Assembly (NCBI RefSeq): GCF_003119195.2 | Contig: NZ_CP022253.1 | Span: 1,196,001-1,260,000, forward strand | Direction: 5' to 3' | DNA length: 64,000 bases | Source of the DNA: Azospirillum baldaniorum | GTDB taxonomy: Bacteria; Pseudomonadota; Alphaproteobacteria; Azospirillales; Azospirillaceae | In this document: positions 22,427 through 42,786 of the stretch, in pieces | Layout: the number at the start of each line of letters is the position of its first letter | How positions within the stretch are numbered: the first letter of the stretch is position 1 | Program-made: the position numbers and the translations under genes | Notes under the pieces: generated by a model | What the model saw: the letters and a program-made list of their open reading frames with translations, nothing else | Database searches by the model: none | What the model was told of the DNA's origin: nothing

Positions 22427-23281
22427 TCAGCGCAGCCGGGCGACCTCGTAGAGGGCGACGGCGGCGGCGTTGGACACGTTCAGGCTGCCGACCGGCCCCT
22501 GGGTCGGCAGGCGGGCGATGATGTCGCAGCGCTCCATGGTCAGGCGGCGCAGCCCGGCGCCTTCCGCCCCCAGCACCAGAGCGGTGCGCCCCGTCAGGTT
22601 GCACTGGGCGAGCGTGCTCTTCCCCGACTCGGCGAGGCCAACGGTCCAGAAGCCGGCCTGCTGAAGATCGGCGAGCGCGCGGGCAAGGTTGGTGACGCGG
22701 ACCAGCGGCACCGACTCCAGCGCTCCCGAGGCGCTCTTGGCGAGGACGCCGGTGGTCTCCGGCGCGTTGCGCTCCGTCACCACCACCGCCTTGGCCCCGA
22801 AGGCCGAAGCGGAGCGTAGGACCGCGCCGACGTTGTGCGGGTCGGTCACCTGGTCGAGGACGACGATGAGCGCCGACGGGTCCGAATCGGCCTCGGCGCA
22901 AAGATCCTCGATTCCGGTTTCCTCCAGGGGGGCGGCGTCCACCGCCACGCCCTGGTGCACGGCGCCCGGCGGCAGCATGCGGTCCAGGTCGTTGCGGTCG
23001 GCCGGCATCACGCCGGGGCGCTGGAGCCCGCGCGCCTTGGCCTGGGCCAGAACCGGCTCCAATGCCGCGCGGCCCGCTTCCGTCGCGATCAGGCGGTGGA
23101 TCCGCCGTTCCGGGTTCAGCCACGCGGCCGACACCGGGTGCAGGCCGTAGAGCAGGACGCCCTGTGCGCCGCGCCCGGGGGAGGGGCGGTCGCCGCGCGA
23201 CTCGCGGTGGGATGGAGAGTGGTCCTTGGCCGGGGCAGGGGGCTGGCCGTGGGGCGCGGATGGCTTCTTCGAACGGGTCAT
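22427..23281 (-). CDS. rlmB: 23S rRNA (guanosine-2251) 2'-O-methyltransferase
   Basis: A 284-residue SPOUT (TrmH-family) methyltransferase that methylates the ribose of G2251 in the peptidyl-transferase P loop using S-adenosylmethionine. It has a basic disordered N-terminus (1-40), the L30e-like RNA-binding domain from LYGLHPVSAAW (about 44-120) and the trefoil-knot domain with LDQVTDPHNVGAVLRSA, ALVLGAEGAGLRRLT and GSLNVSNAAAVALYEVAR, the three SPOUT motifs. The length is typical with the N-terminal extension. It sits between the integration hotspot and the tRNA-Tyr gene. Confidence 0.92.
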   Translation of the reverse strand: MTRSKKPSAPHGQPPAPAKDHSPSHRESRGDRPSPGRGAQGVLLYGLHPVSAAWLNPERRIHRLIATEAGRAALEPVLAQAKARGLQRPGVMPADRNDLDRMLPPGAVHQGVAVDAAPLEETGIEDLCAEADSDPSALIVVLDQVTDPHNVGAVLRSASAFGAKAVVVTERNAPETTGVLAKSASGALESVPLVRVTNLARALADLQQAGFWTVGLAESGKSTLAQCNLTGRTALVLGAEGAGLRRLTMERCDIIARLPTQGPVGSLNVSNAAAVALYEVARLR

Positions 23282-23425
23282 GGTGTCCGGCTGGAGGGGG
23301 CAGGCCTAAGCCCGCCGCGGTTATTCACAGTTTTCTGGTTTGGACTGCTTCAGACGTGTTGACAAGGCCTGAAAAATTCTCATAGTGCCGAACTCCGCAG
23401 CGGGCATGTCCCGCAGCGGGCCTGA

Positions 23426-23511
23426 GGAAGGGTGGCCGAGTGGTTAAAGGCAGCAGACTGTAAATCTGCCCGCGTAAGCGTACGCTGGTTCAAATCCAGC
23501 CCCTTCCACCA
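23426..23511 (+). tRNA. tRNA-Tyr(GUA)
   Basis: 86 nt with encoded CCA. Acceptor GGAAGGG pairs with CCCTTCC, anticodon loop CTGTAAA gives GUA, and a long variable arm (CCCGCGTAAGCGTACG region) marks it as class II. It heads the tRNA-Tyr, tRNA-Gly, tuf, tRNA-Trp series common in bacteria. Confidence 0.96.
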
Positions 23512-23571
23512 CTACATTCCACGGCTTGTCCGTGATCGCGTTTCCCGGTCGATAGCGCCGGGCGGGGCATG

Positions 23572-23645
23572 GCGGGTGTAGCTCAATGGTAGAGCAGAAG
23601 CCTTCCAAGCTTACGACGGGGGTTCGATTCCCCTCACCCGCTCCA
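23572..23645 (+). tRNA. tRNA-Gly(UCC)
   Basis: 74 nt with encoded CCA. Acceptor GCGGGTG pairs with CACCCGC, anticodon loop CTTCCAA gives UCC, T loop TTCGATT. Located 60 bp after tRNA-Tyr and 81 bp before tuf, so probably co-transcribed with both. Confidence 0.96.
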
Positions 23646-23726
23646 ATCCCCCCGCGCTAAGGGAAATGTCGGTCTCGGCCGGGCCATTGTGTGCGTCCGG
23701 AACGTCGGGAACGAAAGACCAAAGCG

Positions 23727-24917
<1,191 letters not shown>

Positions 24918-24927
24918 GTTGAAGGAG

Positions 24928-24968
24928 TCAATCCCACCGCCGTCCCCATGGTTCGGCGGTGGGATTGA
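24928..24968 (+). terminator. strong hairpin after tuf copy 1
   Basis: A perfect 15-bp stem (24928-24942 with 24954-24968) 11 bp after the stop. It lacks a T-run, so it may be an mRNA-stabilising or processing hairpin and only a partial terminator. Confidence 0.6.
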
Positions 24969-25069
24969 TCCCTGTCGTTTTCGGCATGCCGGCCGATAAA
25001 AAGGCTAGCAAGCCACGCGGCTATGCGCTATAAGCTCCGCTCCCCGCCGGGGGTAGAGCCTGCGGCGAT

Positions 25070-25145
25070 AGGAGTGTAGCTCAATTGGTAGAGCACCGGT
25101 CTCCAAAACCGGGGGCTGGGGGTTCGAGCCCCTCCACTCCTGCCA
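25070..25145 (+). tRNA. tRNA-Trp(CCA)
   Basis: 76 nt with encoded 3' CCA. Acceptor AGGAGTG pairs with CACTCCT, anticodon loop CTCCAAA gives CCA, G discriminator. The tRNA-Trp to secE linkage is widely conserved. Confidence 0.96.
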
Positions 25146-25214
25146 CGCCGTACCGAACCAGAACGGGCCGCTGACCGCGCCCTACACGTCGCACCGGAGC
25201 CCGCACGGTCTACG

Positions 25215-25412
25215 ATGGCTAAAGTGAACCCCGCAGAATTCGCGCGCGACGTCCGCCGCGAGGTGGCCAAGGTCACCTGGCCGACCCGCAAGGAAACCGG
25301 CGTGACGACCGCCATGGTGTTCGTCATGGTGGTGCTGGCTTCGCTGTTCTTCCTCGTCGTGGATCAGGTGCTGGCCTTCGCCGTCCGTATGATCCTTGGG
25401 CTGGGAGCCTGA
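25215..25412 (+). CDS. secE: protein translocase subunit SecE
   Basis: This 65-residue inner-membrane protein clamps SecY in the SecYEG channel. It is the short, single-span form usual outside Enterobacteria: an amphipathic helix with the signature VAKVTWPTRKET (residues 17-28) and one transmembrane helix (MVFVMVVLASLFFLVVDQVLA, about 34-54). It lies between tRNA-Trp and nusG with a 5-bp gap to nusG, the conserved order. Confidence 0.95.
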   Translation: MAKVNPAEFARDVRREVAKVTWPTRKETGVTTAMVFVMVVLASLFFLVVDQVLAFAVRMILGLGA

Positions 25413-25417
25413 TCGCC

Positions 25418-25948
25418 ATGGCCGCGCGCTGGTACGTCGTTCACGTCTATTCGGGCTTCGAAAAGAAGGTTTCCCAGGCCATCCGCGAAAAGGCGGCTCA
25501 GAAGGGTCTGGAAGACAAGTTCGAAGAGATCCTGGTGCCGACCGAGGAAGTGGTCGAGGTGCGCCGGGGTTCCAAGATCAACACCGAGCGGAAGTTCTTC
25601 CCCGGCTACGTCCTCATCAAGATGGATTTGACGGACGAGTCCTGGCATCTCGTGAAGAACACGCCGAAGGTCACCGGGTTCCTGGGTGGTGGCGGCAAGC
25701 CGCAGCCGATCAGCCAGCGCGAAGCCGAGCGGATCATCCATCAGGTGCAGGAAGGCTTTGAGCGCCCCAAGCCCTCGATCACCTTCGAGGTGGGCGAGCA
25801 GGTTCGTGTGAGCGACGGCCCCTTCACCTCCTTCAACGGCACCGTCGAGGAAGTCGACGAGGAAAAGGCCCGCCTCAAGGTGGCGGTGTCGATCTTCGGC
25901 CGCTCCACGCCGGTCGAGCTGGAATACACCCAGGTCGAGAAGGTCTGA
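25418..25948 (+). CDS. nusG: transcription termination/antitermination factor NusG
   Basis: A 176-residue RNA polymerase elongation factor that also links to Rho and ribosomal S10. The NGN domain opens RWYVVHVYSGFEKKV (residues 3-17) and includes PGYVLIKMDL near 62; the C-terminal KOW domain reads VRVSDGPFTSFNGTVEEVD near 125. The length matches Gram-negative NusG. Its partner S10 is also encoded in this window (42941). Confidence 0.96.
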   Translation: MAARWYVVHVYSGFEKKVSQAIREKAAQKGLEDKFEEILVPTEEVVEVRRGSKINTERKFFPGYVLIKMDLTDESWHLVKNTPKVTGFLGGGGKPQPISQREAERIIHQVQEGFERPKPSITFEVGEQVRVSDGPFTSFNGTVEEVDEEKARLKVAVSIFGRSTPVELEYTQVEKV

Positions 25949-26082
25949 GACCAACCGTTTTCCCGGGGCACGTGATGAACAGTCACGTGCTCCTTTCTGC
26001 TGCGGAAGGCCCGCCATAGCCGTACCGCAAAGCCCCGCGACGCCGGACAGCGTATCGAGGCGTCGTATCTGGAGGTTGTGAC

Positions 26083-26517
26083 ATGGCAAAGAAAATCGTC
26101 GGCTTCATCAAGCTGCAGGTTCCGGCCGGCAAGGCGAATCCGTCGCCGCCCATCGGCCCGGCGCTCGGTCAGCGCGGCCTGAACATCATGGAGTTCTGCA
26201 AGGCGTTCAACGCCAAGACGCAGGACCTGGAAGTCGGCATGCCGATCCCGGTGGTCATCACCGCCTACGGCGACCGTACCTTCACCTTCGTCACGAAGAC
26301 CCCGCCGGTCAGCTACTTCCTGAAGAAGGCCGCTGGCATCGACAAGGGCTCGCAGACCACCGGCAAGGGCGCTTTCGCCGGCAAGATCACGAAGACCCAG
26401 ATTCGTGACATCGCCGAGAAGAAGATGAAGGACCTGAACGCCCACGACGTCGAGGCGGCCGCGAGCATGATCGCTGGTTCCGCCCGCTCGATGGGCCTCG
26501 AAGTGGTGGAGGGCTGA
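26083..26517 (+). CDS. rplK: 50S ribosomal protein L11
   Basis: A 144-residue protein of the GTPase-associated centre, binding 23S rRNA near nucleotide 1060. The proline hinge [24 protein letters not shown] (about 21-44) is conserved, followed by the RNA-binding C-terminal domain with [10 protein letters not shown] near 134. It has a GGAGG site upstream and a four-base gap to rplA. First gene of the rplKA unit. Confidence 0.97.
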   Translation: MAKKIVGFIKLQVPAGKANPSPPIGPALGQRGLNIMEFCKAFNAKTQDLEVGMPIPVVITAYGDRTFTFVTKTPPVSYFLKKAAGIDKGSQTTGKGAFAGKITKTQIRDIAEKKMKDLNAHDVEAAASMIAGSARSMGLEVVEG

Positions 26518-26521
26518 TCCC

Positions 26522-27223
26522 ATGGCGAAGCTCGGCAAGCGACTGACCGATTCCTACAAGAAGGTCGACCGCGAGGCGCTCTACTCGCTGGAGGGCGCCG
26601 TCTCCCTGATCAAGGGCCTGCCCAAGGCGAAGTTCGATGAGACCATCGAAATCGCCATGAACCTGGGCATCGATCCGCGTCACGCCGACCAGATGGTCCG
26701 CGGCGTGGTGAACCTGCCGAACGGCACGGGCAAGACCGTGCGCGTCGCCGTGTTCGCAAAGGGCGCCAAGGCGGATGACGCCCTGGCCGCCGGCGCGGAC
26801 ATCGTCGGCGCCGACGATCTGGCCGAGAAGATCCTGGCCGGCAACATCGACTTCGACCGCTGCATCGCGTCCCCGGACATGATGGGCGTCGTCGGCAAGC
26901 TCGGTAAGGTCCTCGGCCCGCGCGGCCTGATGCCGAACCCGAAGCTCGGCACCGTGACCCCCGACGTGGCCGGCGCCGTCAAGGCCGCCAAGGCCGGCGC
27001 CGTGGAGTTCCGCGCCGAGAAGACCGGCATCGTGCACGCCGGCGTCGGCAAGGCCAGCTTCTCGGAAGAGGCTCTGGTGCAGAACATCCGCGCCTTCGTG
27101 GATGCCATCACCCGCGCCAAGCCGACCGGTGCCAAGGGCCAGTACCTGCTGAAGGTCTCGCTGTCCTCGACGATGGGCCCGGGCCTGAAGCTGGATCTGT
27201 CCACTCTGGCCGCCACGGCCTGA
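26522..27223 (+). CDS. rplA: 50S ribosomal protein L1
   Basis: A 233-residue L1-stalk protein that helps move deacylated tRNA out of the E site. Conserved segments are [24 protein letters not shown] near 40, [14 protein letters not shown] near 61 and [16 protein letters not shown] near 128. In enteric bacteria free L1 represses its own rplK-rplA mRNA; the same may hold here since the two genes are coupled with only four bases between them. Confidence 0.97.
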   Translation: MAKLGKRLTDSYKKVDREALYSLEGAVSLIKGLPKAKFDETIEIAMNLGIDPRHADQMVRGVVNLPNGTGKTVRVAVFAKGAKADDALAAGADIVGADDLAEKILAGNIDFDRCIASPDMMGVVGKLGKVLGPRGLMPNPKLGTVTPDVAGAVKAAKAGAVEFRAEKTGIVHAGVGKASFSEEALVQNIRAFVDAITRAKPTGAKGQYLLKVSLSSTMGPGLKLDLSTLAATA

Positions 27224-27490
27224 GTGATCTGAGTTTCGCCGTCGGCTCCCTCGGGAACCGGCGGCGATCGGGTGTCCCTGCGGGGATACCCACCCTGTCC
27301 AAGACCGCTGGCGCCCGCGTCTCTCCGGAGGCAAGGGCTTAAACCCGCCAGAGCAGACAGGAGTTGAACCGTTAACCACGCGGGCTTGCCCGCGGTTCAG
27401 GAACGGCTCGAACTTCTGGGACAGGTTCGCCGGGGCTCCCCAACGAAAGGGAAGGGGCCCCTCGTAAACCTCTGTGCAAGGAGGCGATCC
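27224..27490 (+). promoter_or_regulatory. rplJ leader (probable L10 autoregulatory leader)
   Basis: 267 bases without a gene before rplJ, with several GC-rich inverted segments (for example GTGTCCCTGCGGGGATACCCAC near 27271-27292). Many bacteria carry an L10(L12) binding leader at this place that controls rplJL-rpoBC translation. I place it by position and structure, not by consensus match. Confidence 0.5.
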
Positions 27491-28009
27491 GTGGATCGTA
27501 CACAAAAAGAAGCGACGATCGCGGACCTGCAGTCGAAGCTCCAGGAGACGGGCCTGGTGGTGGTCACCCACCATCTGGGCCTGACGGTGGCGGAAGTCAC
27601 CGACCTGCGTGGCAAGATTCGGGCCGCGGGCGCGAGCTTCAAGGTGACGAAGAACCGGCTCGCCCGCCGCGCCCTTCAGGGCACGCAGTTCGAAGGTCTG
27701 GACGGTCTCTTCAAGGGGCCGACCGCGATCGCTTACTCGAAGGATCCCGTTGCGGCCGCCAAGGTGGTGGCCGACTACGCGAAGACTAACGAGAAGCTGA
27801 AGATCGTCGGTGCCGCTCTCGGCGACCAGATCCTCGACGCGGAGGGAGTGAAGGCTCTCGCCACGCTCCCGTCGCTGGACGAACTGCGCGCCAAGCTCGT
27901 GGGCATGATCCAGACTCCGGCGACCCGCATCGCCGGCGTTCTCCAGGCTCCGGGCGGCCAGGTCGCCCGCGTGCTGGCGGCCTACGCGAAGAAGGACGAG
28001 GCGGCCTGA
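27491..28009 (+). CDS. rplJ: 50S ribosomal protein L10
   Basis: A 172-residue base of the L12 stalk. The start is GTG at 27491, since AAGGAGG lies 7 nt before it; earlier frame codons are leader. Conserved regions are [25 protein letters not shown] near 21-45 and [13 protein letters not shown] near 47-59, with the long C-terminal helix [19 protein letters not shown] that binds L12 dimers. It precedes rplL by 57 bp. Confidence 0.96.
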   Translation: MDRTQKEATIADLQSKLQETGLVVVTHHLGLTVAEVTDLRGKIRAAGASFKVTKNRLARRALQGTQFEGLDGLFKGPTAIAYSKDPVAAAKVVADYAKTNEKLKIVGAALGDQILDAEGVKALATLPSLDELRAKLVGMIQTPATRIAGVLQAPGGQVARVLAAYAKKDEAA

Positions 28010-28066
28010 GCCGCACCCGTCTAGCTGTCTACCCATCCCAGAACATCGAGTTGTTGGAGCATTAAA

Positions 28067-28441
28067 ATGGCTGATCTGCAGAAGCTGGTCGACGATCTCT
28101 CGGCCCTGACCGTCATCGAGGCCGCCGAGCTGTCGAAGCTGCTGGAAGAGAAGTGGGGCGTTTCCGCCGCCGCTCCGGTGGCCGTTGCCGCCGCCGGTCC
28201 GGCCGCTGCCGCCGCCCCGGTCGAAGAGCAGACCGAGTTCAACGTGATCCTCGCCGACGCCGGCGACAAGAAGATCAACGTGATCAAGGAAGTCCGCGCC
28301 ATCACCGGCCTGGGCCTGAAGGAAGCCAAGGACCTGGTCGAAGGCGCTCCGAAGCCGGTCAAGGAAGGCGTGTCGAAGGACGAGGCCGCCAAGATCAAGA
28401 AGCAGCTTGAAGAGGCCGGCGCCAAGGTCGATATTAAGTAA
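28067..28441 (+). CDS. rplL: 50S ribosomal protein L7/L12
   Basis: A 124-residue stalk protein that recruits translation factors. The N-terminal dimerisation helices ([25 protein letters not shown], about 5-29), an Ala/Pro hinge ([18 protein letters not shown], 30-55) and the C-terminal factor-binding domain with the invariant [31 protein letters not shown] are all intact. An AGGAG-like GTTGGAG site precedes the ATG. Confidence 0.98.
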   Translation: MADLQKLVDDLSALTVIEAAELSKLLEEKWGVSAAAPVAVAAAGPAAAAAPVEEQTEFNVILADAGDKKINVIKEVRAITGLGLKEAKDLVEGAPKPVKEGVSKDEAAKIKKQLEEAGAKVDIK

Positions 28442-28489
28442 GACCGTCTTGCTGCGACGGATAAGACATATCCACGCCGGACGGCGGCT

Positions 28490-28562
28490 GGTCCCCGAGG
28501 GGGCCTGCCGCCGCACGGCGTTTTCTGCCTTCCACCGGACCGGGTTCCTCGGTCCGGCTCTT
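28490..28562 (+). promoter_or_regulatory. structured rplL-rpoB intergenic hairpins
   Basis: Two GC-rich inverted repeats, the second (ACCGGACC ... GGTCCGG, about 28536-28558) followed by CTCTTT, lie between rplL and rpoB. In this position bacteria carry a partial attenuator or RNase III site that lowers rpoBC output relative to rplJL; the structure fits that role. Confidence 0.45.
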
Positions 28563-28674
28563 TCCGTCCCTGCATAAGGGGCGGGCCGCGCGATCATCGC
28601 CGCGTCGCGGCGAGCACCCTGGTTCGCGTGCTTCTGGTCGAGCGTACTCACGATTCTGACGTTTGGGGACATCC

Positions 28675-32868
<4,194 letters not shown>

Positions 32869-32884
32869 GCCCAAGAGACTTGAA

Positions 32885-32923
32885 CCCGCCGGAGGAGGGG
32901 CCATGTTGGCCCCTTCCGGCGGG
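32885..32923 (+). repeat. hairpin between rpoB and rpoC
   Basis: CCCGCCGG-(A)GG-AGGGGCC pairs with GGCCCCT-T-CCGGCGGG across a 5-nt loop, interrupted by a small bulge. No T-run follows, so it is likely an mRNA stability element between two genes that must be expressed equally. Confidence 0.55.
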
Positions 32924-32935
32924 AACTGCCCTTAA

Positions 32936-37138
<4,203 letters not shown>

Positions 37139-37178
37139 AGGTCCGAAGCCTGAGGCTTCGGCGCATAGGGTAGGGCAG

Positions 37179-37209
37179 GGGGCGCGTTCCGCAGGGGACG
37201 CGCCCCTTT
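37179..37209 (+). terminator. Rho-independent terminator after rpoC
   Basis: A 9-bp stem (37179-37187 with 37198-37206) followed by TTTCTC. A smaller hairpin (CCGAAGCC-TGA-GGCTTCGG, 37143-37161) precedes it. Confidence 0.85.
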
Positions 37210-37264
37210 CTCATTCCGGCACGTGGGGTTAGGATCGTCGCCCCCACGCATCGGAGCGCCCGAC

Positions 37265-37978
37265 ATGACCGAGAACGCGCCAAGCTTCGGCCTGCTGCTG
37301 TTTCCCAACGTCACGCAACTCGACCTCACCGGCCCCTATGAGGTGCTGGCTCGTGTGCCCGGCGCCCAGGTGCATCTGCTGTGGAAGACGCTCGATCCGG
37401 TGCGCTCGGACACCGGCCTGACCATTCTTCCCACCTCCACCCTCGCCGAAGCGCCGCCGCTCGACCTTCTTCTGGTGCCGGGCGGTGGCGGGATCAACGC
37501 GCTGCTCGCCGACGAGGAGGTCCTCGCCTTCCTGGCGGAACGGGCATCCGGCACCCGGTATCTCTCCGGGATCTGCACCGGTTCCCTGGTGCTCGGCGCC
37601 GCCGGGTTGCTGGAGGGGAAGCGGGCCGGCACGCATTGGGCGTCCCGCGGCTTCCTCTCCGCCTTTGGCGCCACGCCGGTCGCCGAGCGCGTGGTGGTGG
37701 ACGGCACGCTGTTCACCGGCGGCGGCGTGACGGCCGGAATCGATGTGGCGCTGCGGATCGTCGGCGAACTGTTCGGCGAGCAGACCGCGAAGCTCATCCA
37801 GCTTTCCATAGAATACGACCCGAAGCCCCCCTTCGACTCCGGTTCGCCGGACGGGGCGGGCGCCCAGGTGACGGACCAGCTTCTCGCGCGGATGCGCCCG
37901 ATGCTGGACGCGCGGGCGGCGGCGGTGGCGGCGGGCGCGGAGGCGTTGCGCCGCCGCCGGTCCGCTCGCGCCAGCTGA
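37265..37978 (+). CDS. DJ-1/PfpI superfamily protein
   Basis: A 237-residue class I glutamine-amidotransferase-like protein of the isonitrile hydratase/ThiJ branch. It opens FGLLLFPNVTQLDLTGPYEVLA, a typical first strand and helix; the nucleophile elbow GICTGSLVLGAAGLLEGKRAGTHW near 113-136 carries the reactive Cys (about residue 115); GGGVTAGIDVALRIVGELFGE near 160 is the family's C-terminal signature. It may hydrate isonitriles or act in stress defence. ATG at 37265. It interrupts the usual rpoC to rpsL neighbourhood and has its own small intergenic spaces on both sides. Confidence 0.85.
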   Translation: MTENAPSFGLLLFPNVTQLDLTGPYEVLARVPGAQVHLLWKTLDPVRSDTGLTILPTSTLAEAPPLDLLLVPGGGGINALLADEEVLAFLAERASGTRYLSGICTGSLVLGAAGLLEGKRAGTHWASRGFLSAFGATPVAERVVVDGTLFTGGGVTAGIDVALRIVGELFGEQTAKLIQLSIEYDPKPPFDSGSPDGAGAQVTDQLLARMRPMLDARAAAVAAGAEALRRRRSARAS

Positions 37979-38023
37979 CGCAAAAACGTCGTCGAAGCGC
38001 ACGACGAACGGTCATCTGCGCGC

Positions 38024-38052
38024 TTGACGGGTTCCTGGCAGACCCATATAGT
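38024..38052 (+). promoter_or_regulatory. sigma-70 promoter of the str operon
   Basis: TTGACG (38024-38029) and TATAGT (38047-38052) with the ideal 17-bp spacer. One mismatch in each box against the consensus. Confidence 0.8.
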
Positions 38053-38178
38053 CCGCGAACTTCAAAAGGAGCCTCGGGAAGGTCTTTCGTCCATCCTGGC
38101 CGGCATCCGGCTGAACCCAAGCGACATAGCCGAACGACGGGTTCCTTGTGAACCGATTCGACGGCGATCGACCATTGG

Positions 38179-38217
38179 GCCCGCTCGAAGCCCCTCAGGC
38201 TTCGCAGGCGGGCTTTT
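38179..38217 (+). terminator. attenuator in the rpsL leader
   Basis: GCCCGC ... GCGGGC as the basal stem, an inner stem CGAAGCC-CCTC-AGGCTTCG, then TTTT. It lies inside the leader about 80 bases before rpsL, so it must be read through for expression. Confidence 0.7.
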
Positions 38218-38297
38218 GCATCGTCCGGTACCGCTGGGCGATTTTCCAATCGGTCCGGCTCCGCCGGCCGATCGACCTGAAGGGATGAAGGGCAGAT

Positions 38298-38669
38298 ATG
38301 CCGACGATCAACCAGTTGATCCGTAAGCCGCGCGAGCCCTTGGCCGCGCGCAATAAGGTTCCCGCGATGGAGGCGTGCCCGCAGAAGCGTGGCGTCTGCA
38401 CCCGCGTCTACACGACCACGCCGAAGAAGCCGAACTCGGCTCTGCGTAAGGTCGCCCGCGTTCGCCTGACGAACGGCTTCGAAGTGACCTCCTACATCCC
38501 CGGTGAAGGCCATAACCTCCAGGAACACTCGGTGGTTATGATCCGCGGCGGCCGTGTGAAGGATCTTCCCGGCGTTCGCTACCACATCATCCGCGGCACG
38601 CTCGATACCCAGGGCGTGAAGGACCGTAAGCAGCGTCGTTCGAAGTACGGCGCGAAGCGTCCGAAGTAA
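38298..38669 (+). CDS. rpsL: 30S ribosomal protein S12
   Basis: A 123-residue decoding-centre protein. The sequence [18 protein letters not shown] and [13 protein letters not shown] keep the lysines (equivalent to Lys43 and Lys88) and the proline whose mutation gives streptomycin resistance, so the allele is the sensitive form. First gene of the str operon, followed by rpsG after 12 bp. Confidence 0.98.
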   Translation: MPTINQLIRKPREPLAARNKVPAMEACPQKRGVCTRVYTTTPKKPNSALRKVARVRLTNGFEVTSYIPGEGHNLQEHSVVMIRGGRVKDLPGVRYHIIRGTLDTQGVKDRKQRRSKYGAKRPK

Positions 38670-39152
<483 letters not shown>

Positions 39153-39178
39153 GGCACCCACCGGCCCAGGTGCTTGTC

Positions 39179-41257
39179 ATGCCCCGTTCCCATCCCCTGA
39201 ACCGTTACCGCAACATCGGCATCATGGCTCACATCGATGCCGGTAAGACCACGACCACCGAGCGGATTTTGTACTACACTGGAAAGTCGTACAAAATCGG
39301 CGAGGTGCACGAGGGCACCGCGGTGATGGATTGGATGGAGCAGGAACAGGAACGGGGCATCACCATCACCTCCGCGGCCACGACCTGCTTCTGGCGCGAC
39401 CACCGCATCAACATCATCGATACGCCGGGTCACGTCGACTTCACCATTGAGGTCGAACGCAGCCTGCGCGTGCTCGACGGTGCCGTTGCGGTGTTCGATT
39501 CCGTCGCGGGGGTGGAGCCTCAGTCCGAGACCGTGTGGCGGCAGGCCGACAAGTACGGCGTGCCCCGCATGTGTTTCATCAACAAGCTGGATCGCACCGG
39601 CGCGGACTTCTTCCGCTGCGTCGCCATGATGAAGGAACGGCTGGGCGCTTTCCCGCTCGTCCTCCAGCTTCCGATCGGGTCCGAGGCCAGCTTTGTCGGC
39701 GTCGTCGATCTGGTCGCCATGCGTGCCATCGTCTGGAAAGAAGAGACGCTGGGCGCCGAATTCTATTACACCGACATTCCGGACACCCTGAGAGACGAGG
39801 CGGCGCGCCACCGCCAAGCGCTGCTCGACGCCGTCCTGGAACTCGACGACGCGGCCATGGAGGCCTATCTCGAGTCCGGCCAGGAACCATCCGAGGACAC
39901 GCTCAGGGCCTGCATCCGCAAGGGCACCGTGGGCCTGCGCTTCGTGCCGGTGCTCTGCGGCTCCGCGTTCAAGAACAAGGGCATCCAGCCGATGCTGGAC
40001 GCCGTGGTGGACTATCTGCCGGCCCCCGTGGACGTCGGGGCGGTCCGGGGGCACCGCGTCGGCAGCCCCGAGACGGATGAGCGCGCGCCGGACGATGCCG
40101 CTCCCTTCTCCGCGCTCGCCTTCAAGATCATGAACGACCCCTTCGTCGGGACGCTGACCTTCGTGCGCGTCTATTCCGGCACCGTCGCCTCCGGCACCGC
40201 CGTGCTGAACCCCGGCAAGGACGAGAAGGAGCGCATCGGCCGCATGCTGCTGATGCACGCCAACAGCCGGGAGGAGATCGACGAGGCCTACGCCGGCGAC
40301 ATCGTCGCCTTCACCGCGCTGAAGAGCACGACGACCGGCGACACGCTGTGCGATCCCGCCAAGCCCATCGTCCTGGAACGGATGGAGTTTCCGGAACCGG
40401 TCATCGAGGTGGCCGTCGAGCCGAAGTCCAAGGCCGACCAGGAAAAGATGAGCATGGCGCTGTCCCGCCTCGCCCAGGAGGACCCCTCCTTCCGGGTGGC
40501 CGTCGACCATGAAAGCGGTCAGACGATCATCAAGGGGATGGGCGAACTGCATCTGGAAATCATCGTCGACCGCATGAAGCGCGAGTTCAAGGTGGATGCG
40601 AACGTCGGCGCGCCGCAGGTGGCGTACCGCGAGACCATCACCAGGACCGCCGAGATCGACTACACCCACAAGAAGCAGACCGGCGGCACCGGCCAGTTCG
40701 CCCGCGTCACGCTGGTCTTCGAGCCGCAGCCCGCCGGCAGCGGCTTCGTCTTCCAGAACAAGGTCGCCGGCGGCGCCGTGCCCAAGGAGTTCATTCCGGG
40801 CGTGCAGAAGGGTTTGGACGCCTCGCTGCACAGCGGGGTGGTCGCCGGCTTCCCGGTGATCGACCTCAAGGTCGCGCTGGTCGACGGCGCCTTCCACGAC
40901 GTCGACTCCTCGGTGCTCGCCTTCGAGATCGCGACCCGCGCGGCCTTCCGCGACGGCATGCAGAAGGCCGGCCCGATGCTTCTGGAGCCGATCATGAGGG
41001 TTGAGGTGGTGACGCCCGAAGACTACATGGGCGACATCATCGGGGACCTGAACAGCCGCCGCGGACAGATCACCGCCATGGACCAGCGGGGCAACGCCCG
41101 CTCGATCCTGGCGATGGTTCCGCTGGCGTCGATGTTCGGTTATGTGAACACCCTGCGCTCGATGAGTCAGGGGCGCGCGCAGTACACGATGCAGTTCGAC
41201 CACCACGAGCCGGTGCCGCAGACCATTGCGGAGACCATCCGCGCCAGGATGGCCTGA
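39179..41257 (+). CDS. fusA: elongation factor G
   Basis: A 692-residue translocation GTPase. G1 [12 protein letters not shown] near 17-28, [22 protein letters not shown] (switch region) near 48, G3 DTPGHVDF near 82 and G4 [10 protein letters not shown] near 136, then domains II-V. The ATG at 39179 ([14 protein letters not shown]) is the family start; a GTG at 39170 in frame is less likely. It is followed by tuf copy 2 after 37 bp. Confidence 0.97.
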   Translation: MPRSHPLNRYRNIGIMAHIDAGKTTTTERILYYTGKSYKIGEVHEGTAVMDWMEQEQERGITITSAATTCFWRDHRINIIDTPGHVDFTIEVERSLRVLDGAVAVFDSVAGVEPQSETVWRQADKYGVPRMCFINKLDRTGADFFRCVAMMKERLGAFPLVLQLPIGSEASFVGVVDLVAMRAIVWKEETLGAEFYYTDIPDTLRDEAARHRQALLDAVLELDDAAMEAYLESGQEPSEDTLRACIRKGTVGLRFVPVLCGSAFKNKGIQPMLDAVVDYLPAPVDVGAVRGHRVGSPETDERAPDDAAPFSALAFKIMNDPFVGTLTFVRVYSGTVASGTAVLNPGKDEKERIGRMLLMHANSREEIDEAYAGDIVAFTALKSTTTGDTLCDPAKPIVLERMEFPEPVIEVAVEPKSKADQEKMSMALSRLAQEDPSFRVAVDHESGQTIIKGMGELHLEIIVDRMKREFKVDANVGAPQVAYRETITRTAEIDYTHKKQTGGTGQFARVTLVFEPQPAGSGFVFQNKVAGGAVPKEFIPGVQKGLDASLHSGVVAGFPVIDLKVALVDGAFHDVDSSVLAFEIATRAAFRDGMQKAGPMLLEPIMRVEVVTPEDYMGDIIGDLNSRRGQITAMDQRGNARSILAMVPLASMFGYVNTLRSMSQGRAQYTMQFDHHEPVPQTIAETIRARMA

Positions 41258-41294
41258 AACCGCTGGAACGACAAAGAGACGGAGAGCACACACC

Positions 41295-42485
<1,191 letters not shown>

Positions 42486-42498
42486 GGTCGTCTTTTGC

Positions 42499-42534
42499 GG
42501 AGGGGGCCGACCTGCGGGTCGGCCCCCTTTTGCA
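42499..42534 (+). terminator. Rho-independent terminator after tuf copy 2
   Basis: GGGGGCCGACC-TGC-GGGTCGGCCCCC followed by TTTT. A strong end for the str operon, separating it from the S10 operon. Confidence 0.9.
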
Positions 42535-42616
42535 TGGCCGATCCGCGAAAATGCGGCGTGACTCGCCGAGCCGGGCCGATCCCGTCATCCTCCTGTCACA
42601 AGGGGGAAAATGTGGG

Positions 42617-42645
42617 TTGACACCGGGGCGCCTAGGGCATACACG
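42617..42645 (+). promoter_or_regulatory. promoter of the S10 operon
   Basis: Perfect -35 TTGACA (42617-42622), 17-bp spacer, weaker -10 TACACG (42640-42645). Confidence 0.55.
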
Positions 42646-42746
42646 TTACGCCCTCTGGAATTTGGGTTGGTAGTAGGCACGTCCGGCCTAGACGCAGCCC
42701 GATCACGAACGGCACCGCAAGCTCCACTTGCACCGGTTGCTGCCAG

Positions 42747-42786
42747 GAACATCCATCCGCATTGCGATGCGGGGGATGTTCTTTTT
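42747..42786 (+). terminator. attenuator in the rpsJ leader
   Basis: GAACATCC pairs with GGATGTTC around an inner CGCATTGCGATGCG hairpin, then five T (42782-42786). It lies about 155 bases before rpsJ within the leader. Confidence 0.75.

Larger units (their letters stand above)
37979..38297 (+). promoter_or_regulatory. str operon leader with promoter and attenuator
   Basis: 319 bases without a gene. It holds the promoter at 38024-38052 and a terminator-like hairpin at 38179-38217, leaving a leader of about 240 nt before rpsL. This implies that str-operon transcription is set partly by attenuation. Confidence 0.65.
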
